Shown in pieces: positions 16,086 through 27,890 of a DNA stretch of 64,000 nt. The position numbers and the translations under genes are program-made. This DNA is from Dreissena polymorpha (taxonomy: Eukaryota > Mollusca > Bivalvia > Myida > Dreissenidae). The notes below the pieces were generated by a model that was not told the DNA's origin, searched no databases, and saw only the letters and a list, made by a program, of their open reading frames with translations. The stretch spans positions 64,892,918-64,956,917 of the forward strand of contig NC_068359.1 in NCBI RefSeq assembly GCF_020536995.1. Direction: 5' to 3'. The first letter of the stretch is position 1, and each line of letters begins with the position of its first letter.

Positions 16086-19000
16086 ATGCGTGCTTTGTAT
16101 TTATGCGCTTGGTGCCTCATGAACGAAATGCTCATTACCAAAGGTATGTATTGCTGTATATGCAGAACCGTCACAACAGTGGTCTATATTTTCAGCGAAT
16201 TTCTAAACGTAATTAAATTGTTAGTATCATGCATCATGCGGCGTCTCATCTGGGTCTACGCTGTTTGCCAAGGCCTTATTTAGCAGGCTCAGGATTCGTA
16301 TCAGATGACGAATCAGAATTAGAATCAGAGTCAGGAGAATCAGAATTAGAATCAGGGTCAGGATCAGACGACGGATCAGGTGTGTTTTCGTTCAAGTTTT
16401 TCCAAAATCTATTTCTGCCAATCATCTTTCAATTTTATAATTACTAGCCACAAATACAAACCAACAGAAGTAGACCTGTCTAGTGTTAGACGGGTATCCC
16501 TACATCAAGTTCAATGTCACATTTAGAGTTCAGGGTCATTCATGTCATACAAGAAGAAAATGTTAAGAAACGCCAGGCGTTTAACACTGAGTTAGTATAA
16601 AACACAGAAATAAGACAAACATTCTCACAAATGTAACGCCGCTTTTGAACTGCCAATGCAATTCACCAGGGTTATGATATCAAACCGTCATATAAGTAAA
16701 CGTAACATAAAACTTGAAGACTTATTTGGTCGGGCAGCACACCTTGTTCAAAATGCTTTTAACCGTTCAGAAAATGTCATTTTGCATGAATGCAGTCGTC
16801 GTACCTTAAAGCGAGTGAGTGCAACAGAACGCTCATATTCCTTATAATCACACTCTTTAAACAAGATGTATTTGTCAGATATGTTTGGTATTAAAAAAAG
16901 CAAAATGCATTTTTCCCATGAAAATATTAATATCGCTTGAAACAGCTGGCCTTCGCTATACTTGCTCATAAGGTTATATCCATCTCCGTTACAGCTTGTG
17001 GTGGGTACCTGACAGAACCATCTGGCGTCATCACTAGCCCCAACTACCCAGCGAATTACCCTGACAACGCTATGTGCACCTGGGTCATCAGCGCACCAGA
17101 GGGCAGCATGATCAATGTGAATACTTTACATTTTAATCATTGCTTTATCAATCAACAACAAAAATACTTTTTATGGATCTTTGTATGACATTTATTAAAA
17201 GAATTGAATCATGTTCTGATAACATATTACATTCAGTATCAATCATATATTATTCATTTTTATAACGGTGTTACATTTGCAGTAAATAATTAAAACCATA
17301 TTGTCTAAGCTTCAAATTGTTTAACATGTACACATTTTTCACCATGATAAATCCACACTAAATTTCTTGTATATTGTGTTTTCAGTTGAATGTTACAGCA
17401 TTTCAATTGGAGGCAATGGGTTTGAATGGTTGCTATGACTACCTATCTGTATTCAACGGACCTATCGTCTCCTCTCCACTTATCGGGCAGTTCTGCGACA
17501 CAATGTCACCTTTTGGTCTCACGTCGCAGGGGAACGCTATCGCCATTTCCTTTTATACAGACGGTGATATCACCCATACTGGTTTCAGCCTTGCATACAT
17601 ATTCTCTGCTCCAAGCACTGTCACATCGACACAACAAGAAAGTACTGTCACATCGACACAACAAGAAAGTAATGTGGTTTATTTCTTATTTCCTCAATTA
17701 TAATGTTCATTCGGGGAAAATGAAAACTTTAAAATGAAATTTGTACTTAGTTGAATTAGCATTTTCGTAAAGATGTCTTGACGATTTAAATCTACTTTTA
17801 ATCAGAATATACGATTGATATGTAAACATATTTGTATTTTCAATCTTAAACCTACACATTTATACGAATAAGGGTAAATAAATATACACGATAAGAAATT
17901 TTATTTTCCTATATTTAAGACATAACGGCCGGTTTTTACGATACCGACAAGTCTTCTCGTATTGTAGGCAAAACGAAAAAATGTGTCATGCAAACAAATC
18001 TGCACAGAAAATAATGGCTTTCATTAACGAATCTTAGACTATACGAACATATATTGTTTTAAAGATTATAAAACTTGATTCAATTAGTTGGTGACATTTC
18101 GCCGATTATTTATTCTAATTTCGAAACCGACAACTTATGAATTATACCGATGTTTTTAGCTTGCTTGCGGAGATGTTGGTACAGCTGTAACAATGGTCGA
18201 GTTTATGTGCGTGTTTTCGTTCAAGTTTTTCCAAAATCTATTTCTGCCAATCATCTTTCAATTTTATAATTACTAGCCACAAATACAAACCAACAGAAGT
18301 AGACCTGTCTAGTGTTAGACGCGTATCCCTACACCAAGTTCAATGTCACATTTAGAGTTCAGGGTCATTCATGTCATACAACAGCTTATCCGGACATATA
18401 ACCGCTAGTCCGTCCTCCCTCTGGCATATGTTAAGGTCACAATTAATGTCAAAAGTTAAACACCCGCTTTGGTTCGACATGTGGCCAAGATGGATTGAGG
18501 TGGTTTTGTAAACATCGTATATGCCATCTTCAACCAATTTATGCCTAGTGGACTCTCCCATCCTGCTAAATTGGATCAATTTATTTCCAATATAAGGGAT
18601 GTCTAGTTTATTTATTTCTATATTAAGAATATCTCTTAGAGATATTCATTTGAGCAAACAGCGCAGACCCTGATGAGACGCCGCATCATGCGGTGTCTCA
18701 TCTGGGTCTACGCTGTTTGCCAAGGCATTTTTTCTAGACGCTAGGCATACATGGGTTAAGAGATTTTAACTGATTGATTCATTTTATGAAGCCATTTATG
18801 ATTGCTGTATACAAACGTGTGAATGTTTGGATAGGCAATCATCTGTTGCTTTATACTAAAGAAGAGTACACATAATTAACGTTATTTAATCTTCATTACA
18901 AATAATATTAAGCTGCCGCGCATATATGTACTATTTAACGAAAAGGGTATGTCATTAACTCGTATAACTATGTTTTGCATCATAAGCACGATGTTTCTCT

Positions 19001-19173
19001 AACATATTGTATCAATAACTTTAAAAAATAAAGAACGCAAGGAGAATGCCTTACTTATTTCATTTTCGATTTTTATTTCAGCAACGACAGACAGCGGCTC
19101 AACTCCAGTTGCGGTGAATTCTGTTTTCCTGTGTTTTCTCGTAGCGATGTCGACGGTAGTAAGTGATAATTAG
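16086..19173 (+). CDS. Secreted/GPI-type CUB-domain protein, five exons
   Basis: Proposed exons: 16,086-16,143, 16,287-16,379 (or from 16,284), 16,995-17,116, 17,386-17,668 and 19,082-19,173. All have GT-AG borders and phases join without conflict, giving about 215 residues. Order of parts: a short N-terminal segment (MRALYLCAWCLM) that may be a signal peptide; an acidic Ser/Glu/Asp-rich exon (residues ~20-50); one complete CUB domain (~51-165) with ACGGYLTEPSGVITSPNYP, CTWVISAPEGSMI, NGCYDYLSVFNGP and GNAIAISFYTDGD; a Thr/Ser/Gln linker holding a 9-residue tandem repeat; and a hydrophobic tail (VFLCFLVAMSTVV) close to the stop, as in GPI-anchored proteins. CUB domains bind protein or glycan partners outside the cell; the partner here is unknown. 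The CUB call is firm. The first exon and acidic exon rest on phase and splice signals only. Confidence 0.8.
16229..16283 (+). mobile_element. MITE family B fragment abutting exon 2
   Basis: CATCATGCGGCGTCTCATCT and GGTCTACGCTGTTTGCCAAG match the right half of family B. The match fades exactly where the proposed splice acceptor of the acidic CUB-gene exon begins (CCTTATTTAGCAG). Intact family B has CCTTTTTTCTAG at this position. Confidence 0.75.
16382..16552. repeat. Intronic duplication, copy 1 of 171 bp
   Basis: Nearly identical (a few mismatches, no length change) to 18,211-18,381. The pair brackets the two CUB-coding exons in direct orientation. The left edge lies within 3 nt of the exon 2 splice donor. 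Confidence 0.9.
18211..18381. repeat. Intronic duplication, copy 2 of 171 bp
   Basis: Direct repeat of 16,382-16,552, in intron 4 of the CUB gene, just upstream of a family B MITE. Confidence 0.9.
18530..18759 (+). mobile_element. MITE family B (TTAA type)
   Basis: Family B runs from CCCATTTATGCCTAGTGGAC to the inverted CTAGGCATAAATGGG, normally inside TTAA duplications. This copy keeps TTAA at the right and CAACC at the left. Inside is a long hairpin around GATGAGACGCCGCATCATGC. Confidence 0.9.
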
Positions 19174-19186
19174 TGTTAGTGGTAGA

Positions 19187-19376
19187 AGATCACCGTGGCG
19201 TAGTGGATATGGTGTCCACCTATCGATCGGGAGGTCATGGGTTCGATCTCCACTGTGGGAGCGTTCTTTAGATCTCCCCCATAGACACCAAGGAAACGGA
19301 CTCGAAAGCGTTTCATATAAGCTTAGGCCTGTTATGCAATCGAGCTTAAATACATAGGTTTAAAAAGGAAAAAAAA
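19187..19376 (+). mobile_element. tRNA-derived SINE
   Basis: Head has a pol III A box (TGGCGTAGTGGATA) and B box (GGGTTCGATCTCC) at tRNA-like spacing, followed by a body with GGAAACGGACTCGAAAGCG and an A-rich tail. It begins only 14 bp after the CUB-gene stop codon, so it may lie in that gene's 3' untranslated region. Confidence 0.8.
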
Positions 19377-19707
19377 AATAGTTTTAGTTTTAAGTTAATA
19401 GGAAATTTCAGAAAGTTATTTACACTTATTGTCTTACCTTTTCGTTATATGCATTTTTGTGATATGTATTGTGTGATATGTATTGTGTGTATTGTATATA
19501 TATTTTTTTATGTTAAGAAAACGAATAATTTTAAACCGAATTTCCTTCAGGATCTTTTTTATATTTCTATCCGTTATAATTTTTATATCTTGTTTTATTT
19601 TTTTTAAAGAAAAATATTCATTTTAAATCGATTTTTCTAAAGGATCTTTTTATGTTTCTTACAGATGTGAACTATTCTATGATGCTTATAATCGCTGAAC
19701 TCTTTTA

Positions 19708-20028
<321 letters not shown>

Positions 20029-20479
20029 TGCATTTCAGTTTGTGACATTTCAAATTTTGATTTCAATAAAAAAAATTTGTCAAGGGGGAGTTATAATGGG
20101 AAGACCGATTTTAACTCATATAAACATTGCCATGCTGTATTTTTGTTCTATGATTCATTGTTTATCGTTGTGTCAATGTTTGCAAACGTGTATATATATA
20201 AAGTTACATTAAACATGTCAATGGCTTTACCTCATATTTTCAATACGAAATATTAAAGAATGCATGCACCAGTCGGTTATTCTTACATGAACAAACGCAT
20301 GTGTAAAGGTTTACTTAATAAAAGCATCTGTCGTCCGCATTTTGATAAGACAAATTAACTATTTGATAATAATACACCAAACTGTTGCGTATATAATGTT
20401 TGTTTGTGTTAATGCCTTTTTGTACAACATTAATTTGTACGTTCTATACATCGAACACTATAGCCGATGTCGTCAAATA

Positions 20480-20709
20480 TTAACCCATTCATGCCTAGCG
20501 TCCTGAAAAAAGGACATTGCAAACAGCGTAAACCCAGATGAGACGCCGCATGATGCGGCGTCTCATCTGGGTCTACGCTGTTTGCTTAAAGGAATTTCTG
20601 TAAGAATTGTTCTAAATATAGAAATAAATATACTAGACATCCCTAATTTTGGAAATAAATTGATCCAACTTAGAAGGATGGGAGAGTCCACTAGGTATAA
20701 ATGGGTTAA
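20480..20709 (-). mobile_element. MITE family B, inverted orientation, intact
   Basis: TTAA at both ends, CCCATTCATGCCTAGCG / inverted CACTAGGTATAAATGGG termini. The hairpin GCGTAAACCCAGATGAGACG pairs with its complement almost perfectly over more than 30 bp. Confidence 0.92.
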
Positions 20710-20823
20710 AAGCTCCATATGTATTCCACCCTACAACAGAACTAGAAAAATACAGCGTTTTAAAGATAGGTTGTGCGTCTATCAAACAACTATGAACTTG
20801 ATTGCTTAAAAACAAAACACACA

Positions 20824-21960
20824 TTTATTCAACGACAAACGCCAAACAGTTCAACTACGCAATTTATTATCTTCAAGGTTTGGCATAATAATGTCAAGGC
20901 TGGGATCAAATGTATTTTACAGGTTCCCCGAGAACGGCGTGAAATTTACGTACATAATGTCTATCCTCCGTGACAAGCGGGAAGTGTGTTCGTGGAAACT
21001 ATGCCTATACATCGCTTCTATTCGTTATCATAAAATGGTGTTTTCAATGCCAGAGTAAAATCCAGAGATAAAATTTCACTGAATGTAAAATAACTCTGGA
21101 AAACTGTACCCGAAAACAACCAATATTAACAAAGTTTACTGACCAATGTCTAGCAAATGTGCTAACACTGGTACAGTCAATTACGCAGGAACCTGTCGTC
21201 GGGGGCCGAACTAAGTAGATCATTGGACAGACTGACGGTGTGCCGTACGCTGTTATAAGTCCAGCCATGGCGATGTGGGTTTCTAATGGAGTTCGTAATT
21301 TTCGATAACACTGGAATATAACAAAAATCGGGCAAGCATCGTGTTAAAATTAAAATTGAGTGGGTGGGTGGGTAGTAAATATAAACTTGTAAACCATAGC
21401 GCGACCTACCCTGTGATGCTAGGAGCTAGTAAAAGAACGACAATTTGCATGGGCAGTGGTTATATACTTAGCGGACGAGTCTATGTGTTAGAGTTGACTG
21501 GGTAGGATGGGTTATAAAATTGGGGTTCGGGTTTCGGCGATCCCTTTCGAAAATAGCGTTTGCGTTGAATAAGACAGTTTATTCTTGAGCGAATAAACAT
21601 TATTATTCAACGCCAAACGCCAAACAGTTTAACTACGCAATTTATTATCTTCAAGGTTTGGCATAATAATGTCAAGGCTGGGATCAATCGTATTATACAG
21701 GTTCCCCCGAGAACGGCGGGAAATTTAAGTTCATAATGTCTATCCCCCGTGACAAGCGGGAAGTGTGTTCGTGGAAACTATGCCAAAAAGGACCACGGCC
21801 GTAGGAAGTGGGCCTTCCGCCACACAGCGCCACAAACACACGCCAGCCTTGACAAGCAATAACGATGAATTAAAATCGGGTTTGGAAAAACGAAACTTTG
21901 CTCAAATCAAAGGCTGGATTGCTCCGGACAGTGTTCATCATGATAACGATTCTAACTAGA
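20824..21960 (+). mobile_element. LTR-retroelement fossil (LTR, leader copies, gag-like start)
   Basis: A 218-bp LTR-like segment at about 21,388-21,605 (TGTAAACCATAGCGCG start, internal TATAAA, AATAAA near the end) is shared with a solo copy at 36,666-36,885. A ~182-bp leader follows it (21,602-21,784) and is repeated upstream at 20,824-21,005. A short gag-like reading frame follows the second leader (about 21,780-21,957) and stops where a LINE 3' end begins. The arrangement leader - internal remnant - LTR - leader fits two tandem copies sharing one LTR. Broken and short. The family is probably Ty3/gypsy-like, but no polymerase remains to prove it. Confidence 0.6.
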
Positions 21961-21984
21961 ACTTGTGCGTGATATCGGATTTGA

Positions 21985-24900
21985 AAAAGACAAGCGATTC
22001 AACAGAACAGAACAAAACCGAACAGAAAGTTTATTTATATAACTTGAATATTTACAGTTCATCGTTACATATACAAAACTGACAATATATAAGCAATAAG
22101 TACATGCATAGTACTGCGAAAGTGACCAAACTAGTACATAAAAAGGTGTTAAAAAATGCACTAAGGCCATCGAATTACTCAACGTTTGCATTCAATGTAT
22201 CAGTTCTCATTTTAAAAGCATTTTTACAATATATCGCGAGTTTATTTAGGACTTTGGTTTTATTATTTGTTAACAAAAGAATAAATTTATGCATACTAGG
22301 TCGGTTATAATAGAATTTGTCAATATACATTTTTCTTATATCTGTATAAAGAGGACATTCAATTACAAAATGGTATTCGTCTTCAATATCATTTGAGTTA
22401 CATATATTACATTTGCGTTCGTTTTTAGGAATATTTGTATGTCTCCCAGCTTCAATTTTTAACATGTGGGACGAAAGTCTTAATTTTGATATGTATTTTC
22501 TTAAATTAAAGTTTTGGATTATGTTAAGGTAATCAGATAGTTTAAATCGATGTTTCAATTCTTTGTATAAAGTTAATGAACTTTTAACGTTTAAATCATT
22601 TAGCCACAAACCTATGTACATATCAATTAGTCTATTTTTAAATATAGGAATAAATACATTTGCATTAACTGATTCTGGGTACATCCAAACATCTACAAAA
22701 CCAGTGTTTTGAAGTAGGTCTCGTACTTTGGTAATCCAATTGTTACATCGTCTTATATTTTCAGCACCATTTCTCATGTAACATAGTGTACTATATAATA
22801 TACAAATAGTTTGTTTAACAGTATACAATTTTATGAAATATTTTATAATTCGTACATAGCGATTTATATATAATGGGTATCGCCCTAGTTCCCCGTACAC
22901 AGCTGAATTAGCGGTACTCATTTTGACACCCAGTATTCGTTTAAAAAAATCTTCTGTGAACTCTTTCAATATCGTCAGCATTTACAAACCCCCAAACCTC
23001 ACATGCATAACACAGTATTGAAGTAACATAAGAATCGAACAAATTTAAAATTATTTTAACAGGAACATGCATGTCTTTGGTGATTGCAAAAAGCGACCCC
23101 ATAGCTTTTAAGCCTTTATCGGATAAAGCTTGAGTAGTTTGTAAAAATGATCCACCACTTGAAAGTACAATGCCGAGATAGTTAAATGATTGAACCATTT
23201 CTGTTTGCTCATTGTTATAAAAAATTGGCTCGTTCTGTGAATTATTTCCTCCCTTTTTATATATGACCACTTTTGTTTTTTCTACATTGACTTTCAACTT
23301 CCATCGTTCACAATATTCGTATAGATTATCTAAAGATTTTTGCAATCCTTTTGGTGTTTCTGAAAAAATTACAGCATCATCCGCAAACAATAACAAATAA
23401 ATAGATAGCTGGTCCAACGTGATCATGTTTTCATTGTTATTACTCAAAAAAAGTTCGATGTCGTTAGCGAAAAGAGAAAATAGTATAGGTGAGATTGTCT
23501 CCCCCTGCAATAATCCAACTTCGCAATTAAAGAAATCCGACAACGTCCCCATATGTCTTACACATAATTTCACTTCATCATACATAGACCGAATAATTTT
23601 TAACAATCTACCGTTTAAACCGCTCTTAATAAGCTTGTACCATAGTCCGTTTCGATATATTGAATCATAACATTTCATAAGGTCGATATAGCAACAGTAT
23701 AGTTTCTTTTTAGTACTGAGTTGTTTATCTATAAAAGCCTTTAGTAGGAAAATCGCATCCACAGTGCTATAATTGGTTTTGAATCCAAACTGAGCGTCTG
23801 TGAGCGTATCATTTACAATAGCCCACTTTTTTAAGCCGTTCATTTATTACGACTGTGAACAGCTGGCGAAACAGCTCACTAACGTTATGCCTCGATAGTT
23901 GTTAGGATCGAATGAATCTCCTTTTTTGAAAATAGGTATAATTACTCCCTTTGACCAAGATTTGGGAAATGACTCTTTTTCAAGAATATAATTAAATAAT
24001 ATTTCCAGTGGTGTATCAAGCACATCCTTTCCCGCCTTAAAATATTCGTATACAATATTATCAATTGAATGAGATTTATTTATTCCCAATAATTGTATTG
24101 CCTTTCGTATTTCTTCCTTTGTAAATAAAATATCCAACTCTTCAAATGTCCCTGACGTCATGTTATCTGTATTGTGACGTGTTACGTATTCGATAATATT
24201 TTCTTCATCATCACTTCTATTTAAAGAAGATAAATTGTTAATATGTTCAAAAAAGGCATCTATGTCAATATTATCACCCGCATTATTAAATGATTTCTTT
24301 TTAAAAAGTTTCCAAAATTCTTTTGGCTTTTTTAATCGCATTTCATTCATTTTAAGATATTGATTCCTGTTAAAATTTCGCTTAGATTGTCTGCACTGAT
24401 ACTTATAATCTTTTTTCGCTGTAAGCATATCATATCTAGTATGACCATCTTTATACAAGTTGTACCTGTTTAACTTCTCAACATATATATTTCGTTTTTG
24501 TTAGCATACCATAGCAAACCATTTATTACTTGTGTTTGAAAACTGTGAGTATTTATGCCGTGGTTTAGCCTTCTTAAAATATTTATTTCCGTTATTATTT
24601 AAAAACACTGTGAATCGGTCGACCATTTCATCCGTATCTAAGTTATTTTCTTTGCATTGATACAGGTCCTGGCATAACCGGTTAACTCCTGTAGTCAAAT
24701 CCCTTAAAAACTGATCACTAGAATTATTATCCCATTTAACGTAAACACTTTCCGCGTTTATATTATGAGCAGATATTTTTGTATTTGTTTTTAAATCAAA
24801 TGTTAGTGGTGCGTGATTTGAACATTCGGTAAAACCTTGAACGCAGAAATTCCTTATATGGTCAAAATAATTGTAGCTTGCTAACAAATAATCCACAACG

Positions 24901-25184
24901 CTTTCGCCATTATGCGTGAAACACGTGAATTTACCAATACTCGCATCGTTACCTATTCGACCGTTACATATTCGTAAATCACGAGCTTTGCATAACTCCA
25001 GTAATCTGTCGCCAAATGCGTTAGTTCTATAATCATTAGATACCCGAGGAATATAAATATCAATTTCGTCATCTGTTGATTGAGATACATGTCAATCATA
25101 GCGTACAAAGTCCGATTTCTGCCCTACCCTTGCATTAAAATCGCCACAAGCTAATACTATTCCTTTGTTTTGAAAAGTACATAT
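21985..25184 (-). mobile_element. LINE, main part (endonuclease C-half, RT, C-terminal domain)
   Basis: Minus strand. In order: endonuclease words GDFNARVG (about 25,130) and a degenerate SNHAPL (usually SDH) near 24,820; reverse transcriptase with FKKGDSFDPNNYRGIT, GLLQGETISPILFSLF and LFADDAVIF (23,340-24,000); a C-terminal CNIC..H..C cluster (CNICNSNDIEDEYHFVIEC) near 22,390. About five lesions are visible: stops after VRYD and WFAMVC, shifts near 23,845-23,870 and a shift in a T run near 22,950. The catalytic SDH residue is changed to SNH. The 3' tail carries AATAAA and TTCTG repeats near 22,000. It is an APE-type non-LTR retrotransposon; I cannot fix the clade. The plus-strand and small frames here are shadows. 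Confidence 0.9.
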
Positions 25185-25660
25185 GTGACGTCGTCAGCGA
25201 AAATCAGTCTTGTGTACGCTGACGTTTATGTCGGGAAATCGCGAGATAAAAATCTTGTACGAAAATGCGCTGGATATTTCGTCTTTTTCATACAATTTCT
25301 CGGCTCATAAAACACTGGCACAATTGGTGGTTTGTAATCCGCTTATTTAATTCAAATTATTCCCCTTGAAAGACACTGTTTCGTTTGAGCAGCGCAACCT
25401 GTCTCGTAGTGTTCATCTTCAATGGCTATTAAACGCTGTAAATCAAAATGAAATCGTGTACGAATGGATGTCTTCAATCGAAGAAGGTTCGGAAATGATA
25501 TTTCCACATGCTTAAAATAGGTAAGTGAAATATATATGTGTATTTTGGCTTTGTGATTAATTTTCGCGACTCGCAAGTTTGACCCGGAAGTAAACTGTAC
25601 GATAGCAACTGAATTGTTTACATGAAATGGTGGAAGATTTAAATTTGACTTTAAAATATC

Positions 25661-27580
25661 ATGTCTCAATTTATTAACACCAACACTATTCCATGTGAAA
25701 TTTCACAAGACCAGGACACTTCGTTTTTAAATTTAAATGATTTATCGAATGTAAATGAACTTTATTATGAAACTTCTCACCCCGCTACTCAAGATTTGTT
25801 TGATGTGGTAGATGATTATGAAAGCACAGGAGTTTGAAATTCTATCAATATAGCTAATCTAATGGCTTAAAAAAAAAACCTATATAGTATAAGACTAGTC
25901 TTTATACTATATAGGAGTATAATTTTTTTTATTTAGCCATTAGATTAGCTATATTGATAGAATTTCAAGCTCCTGTGATGAAAGTGACCTTGAGTCAAAC
26001 CATGATGAGTCTGATATTGATATTGATATAGAAGCTGTCAAAAAAAACATCAGACACTGCGTTTATTGAAAAGTCTGAACTTCGTGTGGCAGAAGCTGAT
26101 AAACAAAACAAATTTAAGGTTGACTTTTTAAAAATGTTTAAGCACAAGTTTAATTAATAATTATTATTATAAAAAAAAGTGTTATGTAGATAAATAACCA
26201 ATAATTTGATATTCTACAGGTTGGGAAGTTACGGTCTTGGCGAACAGCATTCTCACTTTCAGTGTGACAACTGTTGCGGCCAAAATAAAAACAACATAGT
26301 CACCTGGTACCTTCTGTGGGGAGTTCTTGTAGGTAATAACAAGCCCTTAGTTATTGTGTTTCTGATAGCTTTTTTTAATGTTGAGAAATTAATTTAGCTA
26401 AACCTGTTGTTAAAAATATTTGTTTGCAGTAATGCAATTGCAAAATGGTAAAGCATGTTGATATGTAGTAAATATGTTAACACAAAAAATTACTCTGGTA
26501 TCAATCCCAAAAGGAAAATTCTCTTAAAATAATATATTGAAATGAGTCAACATTTTTGAGTCAGTCAATTACTACAAAATACTATTTTAAATTGTAGCCT
26601 GACCTTTTTTAATAATTATTTTTTAACATTTCAGGTTTACACAGAATCATCACACTAAGCTTTATGTTGATAAGACATACAAAGTTTACACCAGATTGGC
26701 ACTTTGGCATCTGGAAGTCAAAGTGGAGGTAAATTCCTTATCACAGTATGGTGTATGTGACCTGCATGATCCTTCTTGATAAACCTTGTTTGCATTTCCA
26801 TAGGTCTATCCAATTGTATAGTTCTGCCATGTAATAAAATATAAAAATAATAAAACATAAATCAATTTAAAATAGTGTGTAGGTACTTTATGTCTTGTAA
26901 CAGGAAAATAAATATTCATTTGAATAGTTTCAGCTGTTTTATTGGTATGAAATTCTTGATATGGCAAACAAAATCCCATGCAAAATCATCCTTCAAACTT
27001 TGTAGTTTTCTATTACAACAACAACAACAACAACAAAATAATAATTTGATTAAAGGAAAACTATATTTTGCAATTGTTTCTTAATTAAATGGTTATCTTG
27101 ATACAGAAACTTCAATGCAGAAATGTTGTCTGATGTCGCTGCGTCTGTGGGGTTATCGTCAAGGACGGGCCACAACATCCCCCAGCTTGTGGGGGACTCT
27201 TCCAATCCTGTTGTTATCTAAGACAGGAAGGATTACCTTACGACATTGTTTCACCACATAAAGAATGTCACCAAATTTCATCAATTTCCATGTGTCAGCG
27301 GAGCATCCCGGTGTTGTGGAATGCAGGGAATTTAGTGACTCACCAGTAATCAGAATCACTCTCAGGAAGGTCTCGAAGGTGAATGTTAATGTGAGCTGTG
27401 ACAACCTGCCATAAGAAATGTTTGCGAAAGGGCTTGATCTGGACCATCAGTGGTATTTATTTGAAAACATTTGTGAATTCTGTCGCATAGATGAACCAAA
27501 AACTTGACATGTCCGAAACGTGCTACTGGTGAGCAACAAAAAACAGACTGTGCCCCCCAAAAAAGAAGATGCATTAAGAT
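25661..27580 (+). pseudogene. DUF7869-like gene of the transposon, decayed
   Basis: The first exon starts at 25,661 with MSQFINTNTIPCEISQDQD and runs through an acidic stretch ending ESNHDESDIDIDIEAVKK, interrupted by a MITE at 25,825-25,977. One shift follows in an A run near 26,043. Further exons: about 26,219-26,330 (HSHFQCDNCCGQNKNN), about 26,637-26,728 (FTPDWHFGIWKSKWR) and about 27,105-27,580 (NFNAEMLSDVAASVG, LRKVSKVNVNVSC, a basic PQKRRCIKMR end). GT-AG borders flank the middle exons. The order of these words is what I recall of DUF7869 proteins in molluscs and cnidarians. The usual central part between the acidic exon and HFQCDNC is missing. The last exon has an in-frame stop and a shift. 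It may have been the transposase or a passenger; that is inference. Confidence 0.6.
25825..25977. mobile_element. 153-bp palindromic MITE in the transposon gene
   Basis: An almost perfect palindrome. The arms CACAGGAGTTTGAAATTCTA.. are matched at the right by the complement ending in CTCCTGTG, and an inner palindrome is centred on GACTAGTC. ATGAAAG flanks both sides (25,818-25,824 and 25,978-25,984). Without the element and one ATGAAAG, the acidic exon reads DDYESDLESNHDE in frame. The 7-8-bp duplication and CACAGG ends suggest a hAT-type MITE. Confidence 0.85.
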
Positions 27581-27623
27581 GCGCATCTGATCTCCTCTGA
27601 TGGTGCCACAACAATTACATACA

Positions 27624-27890
27624 TCATGTATCAGTGTTTATTTTCGCCAAGGTATTGGGTGATATATTTTCCCACAAACAATGCAAAAAATCCTCTATTC
27701 CTAGGAGAGCTAAAACATGTATACGATTTCTAAATGTGTCAGTTGATATTGGTTTTGAAATGTTCAATGCAAACTTTTGTTGTTTTAATTGCTCAAGCTT
27801 GTTTTCAAGTTTTTTATTTCTCATATTTACAAAACAAAAATCATTTTTTCCATGTAGATCTAACCATGCAATTGTTTTCACCGTATGGAC
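27624..27890 (-). CDS. Unrecognised minus-strand exon inside the transposon
   Basis: An open frame of about 86 codons on the minus strand, preceded by an acceptor-like sequence (GATAGGCAG at about 27,892), with a coiled-coil-like stretch MRNKKLENKLEQLKQQKFA followed by ISTDTFRNRIHVLALLG. It is followed by a stop. No family recognised. It could be the last exon of a second transposon gene or chance. Confidence 0.3.
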   Translation of the reverse strand, partial: VHTVKTIAWLDLHGKNDFCFVNMRNKKLENKLEQLKQQKFALNISKPISTDTFRNRIHVLALLGIEDFLHCLWENISPNTLAKINTDT

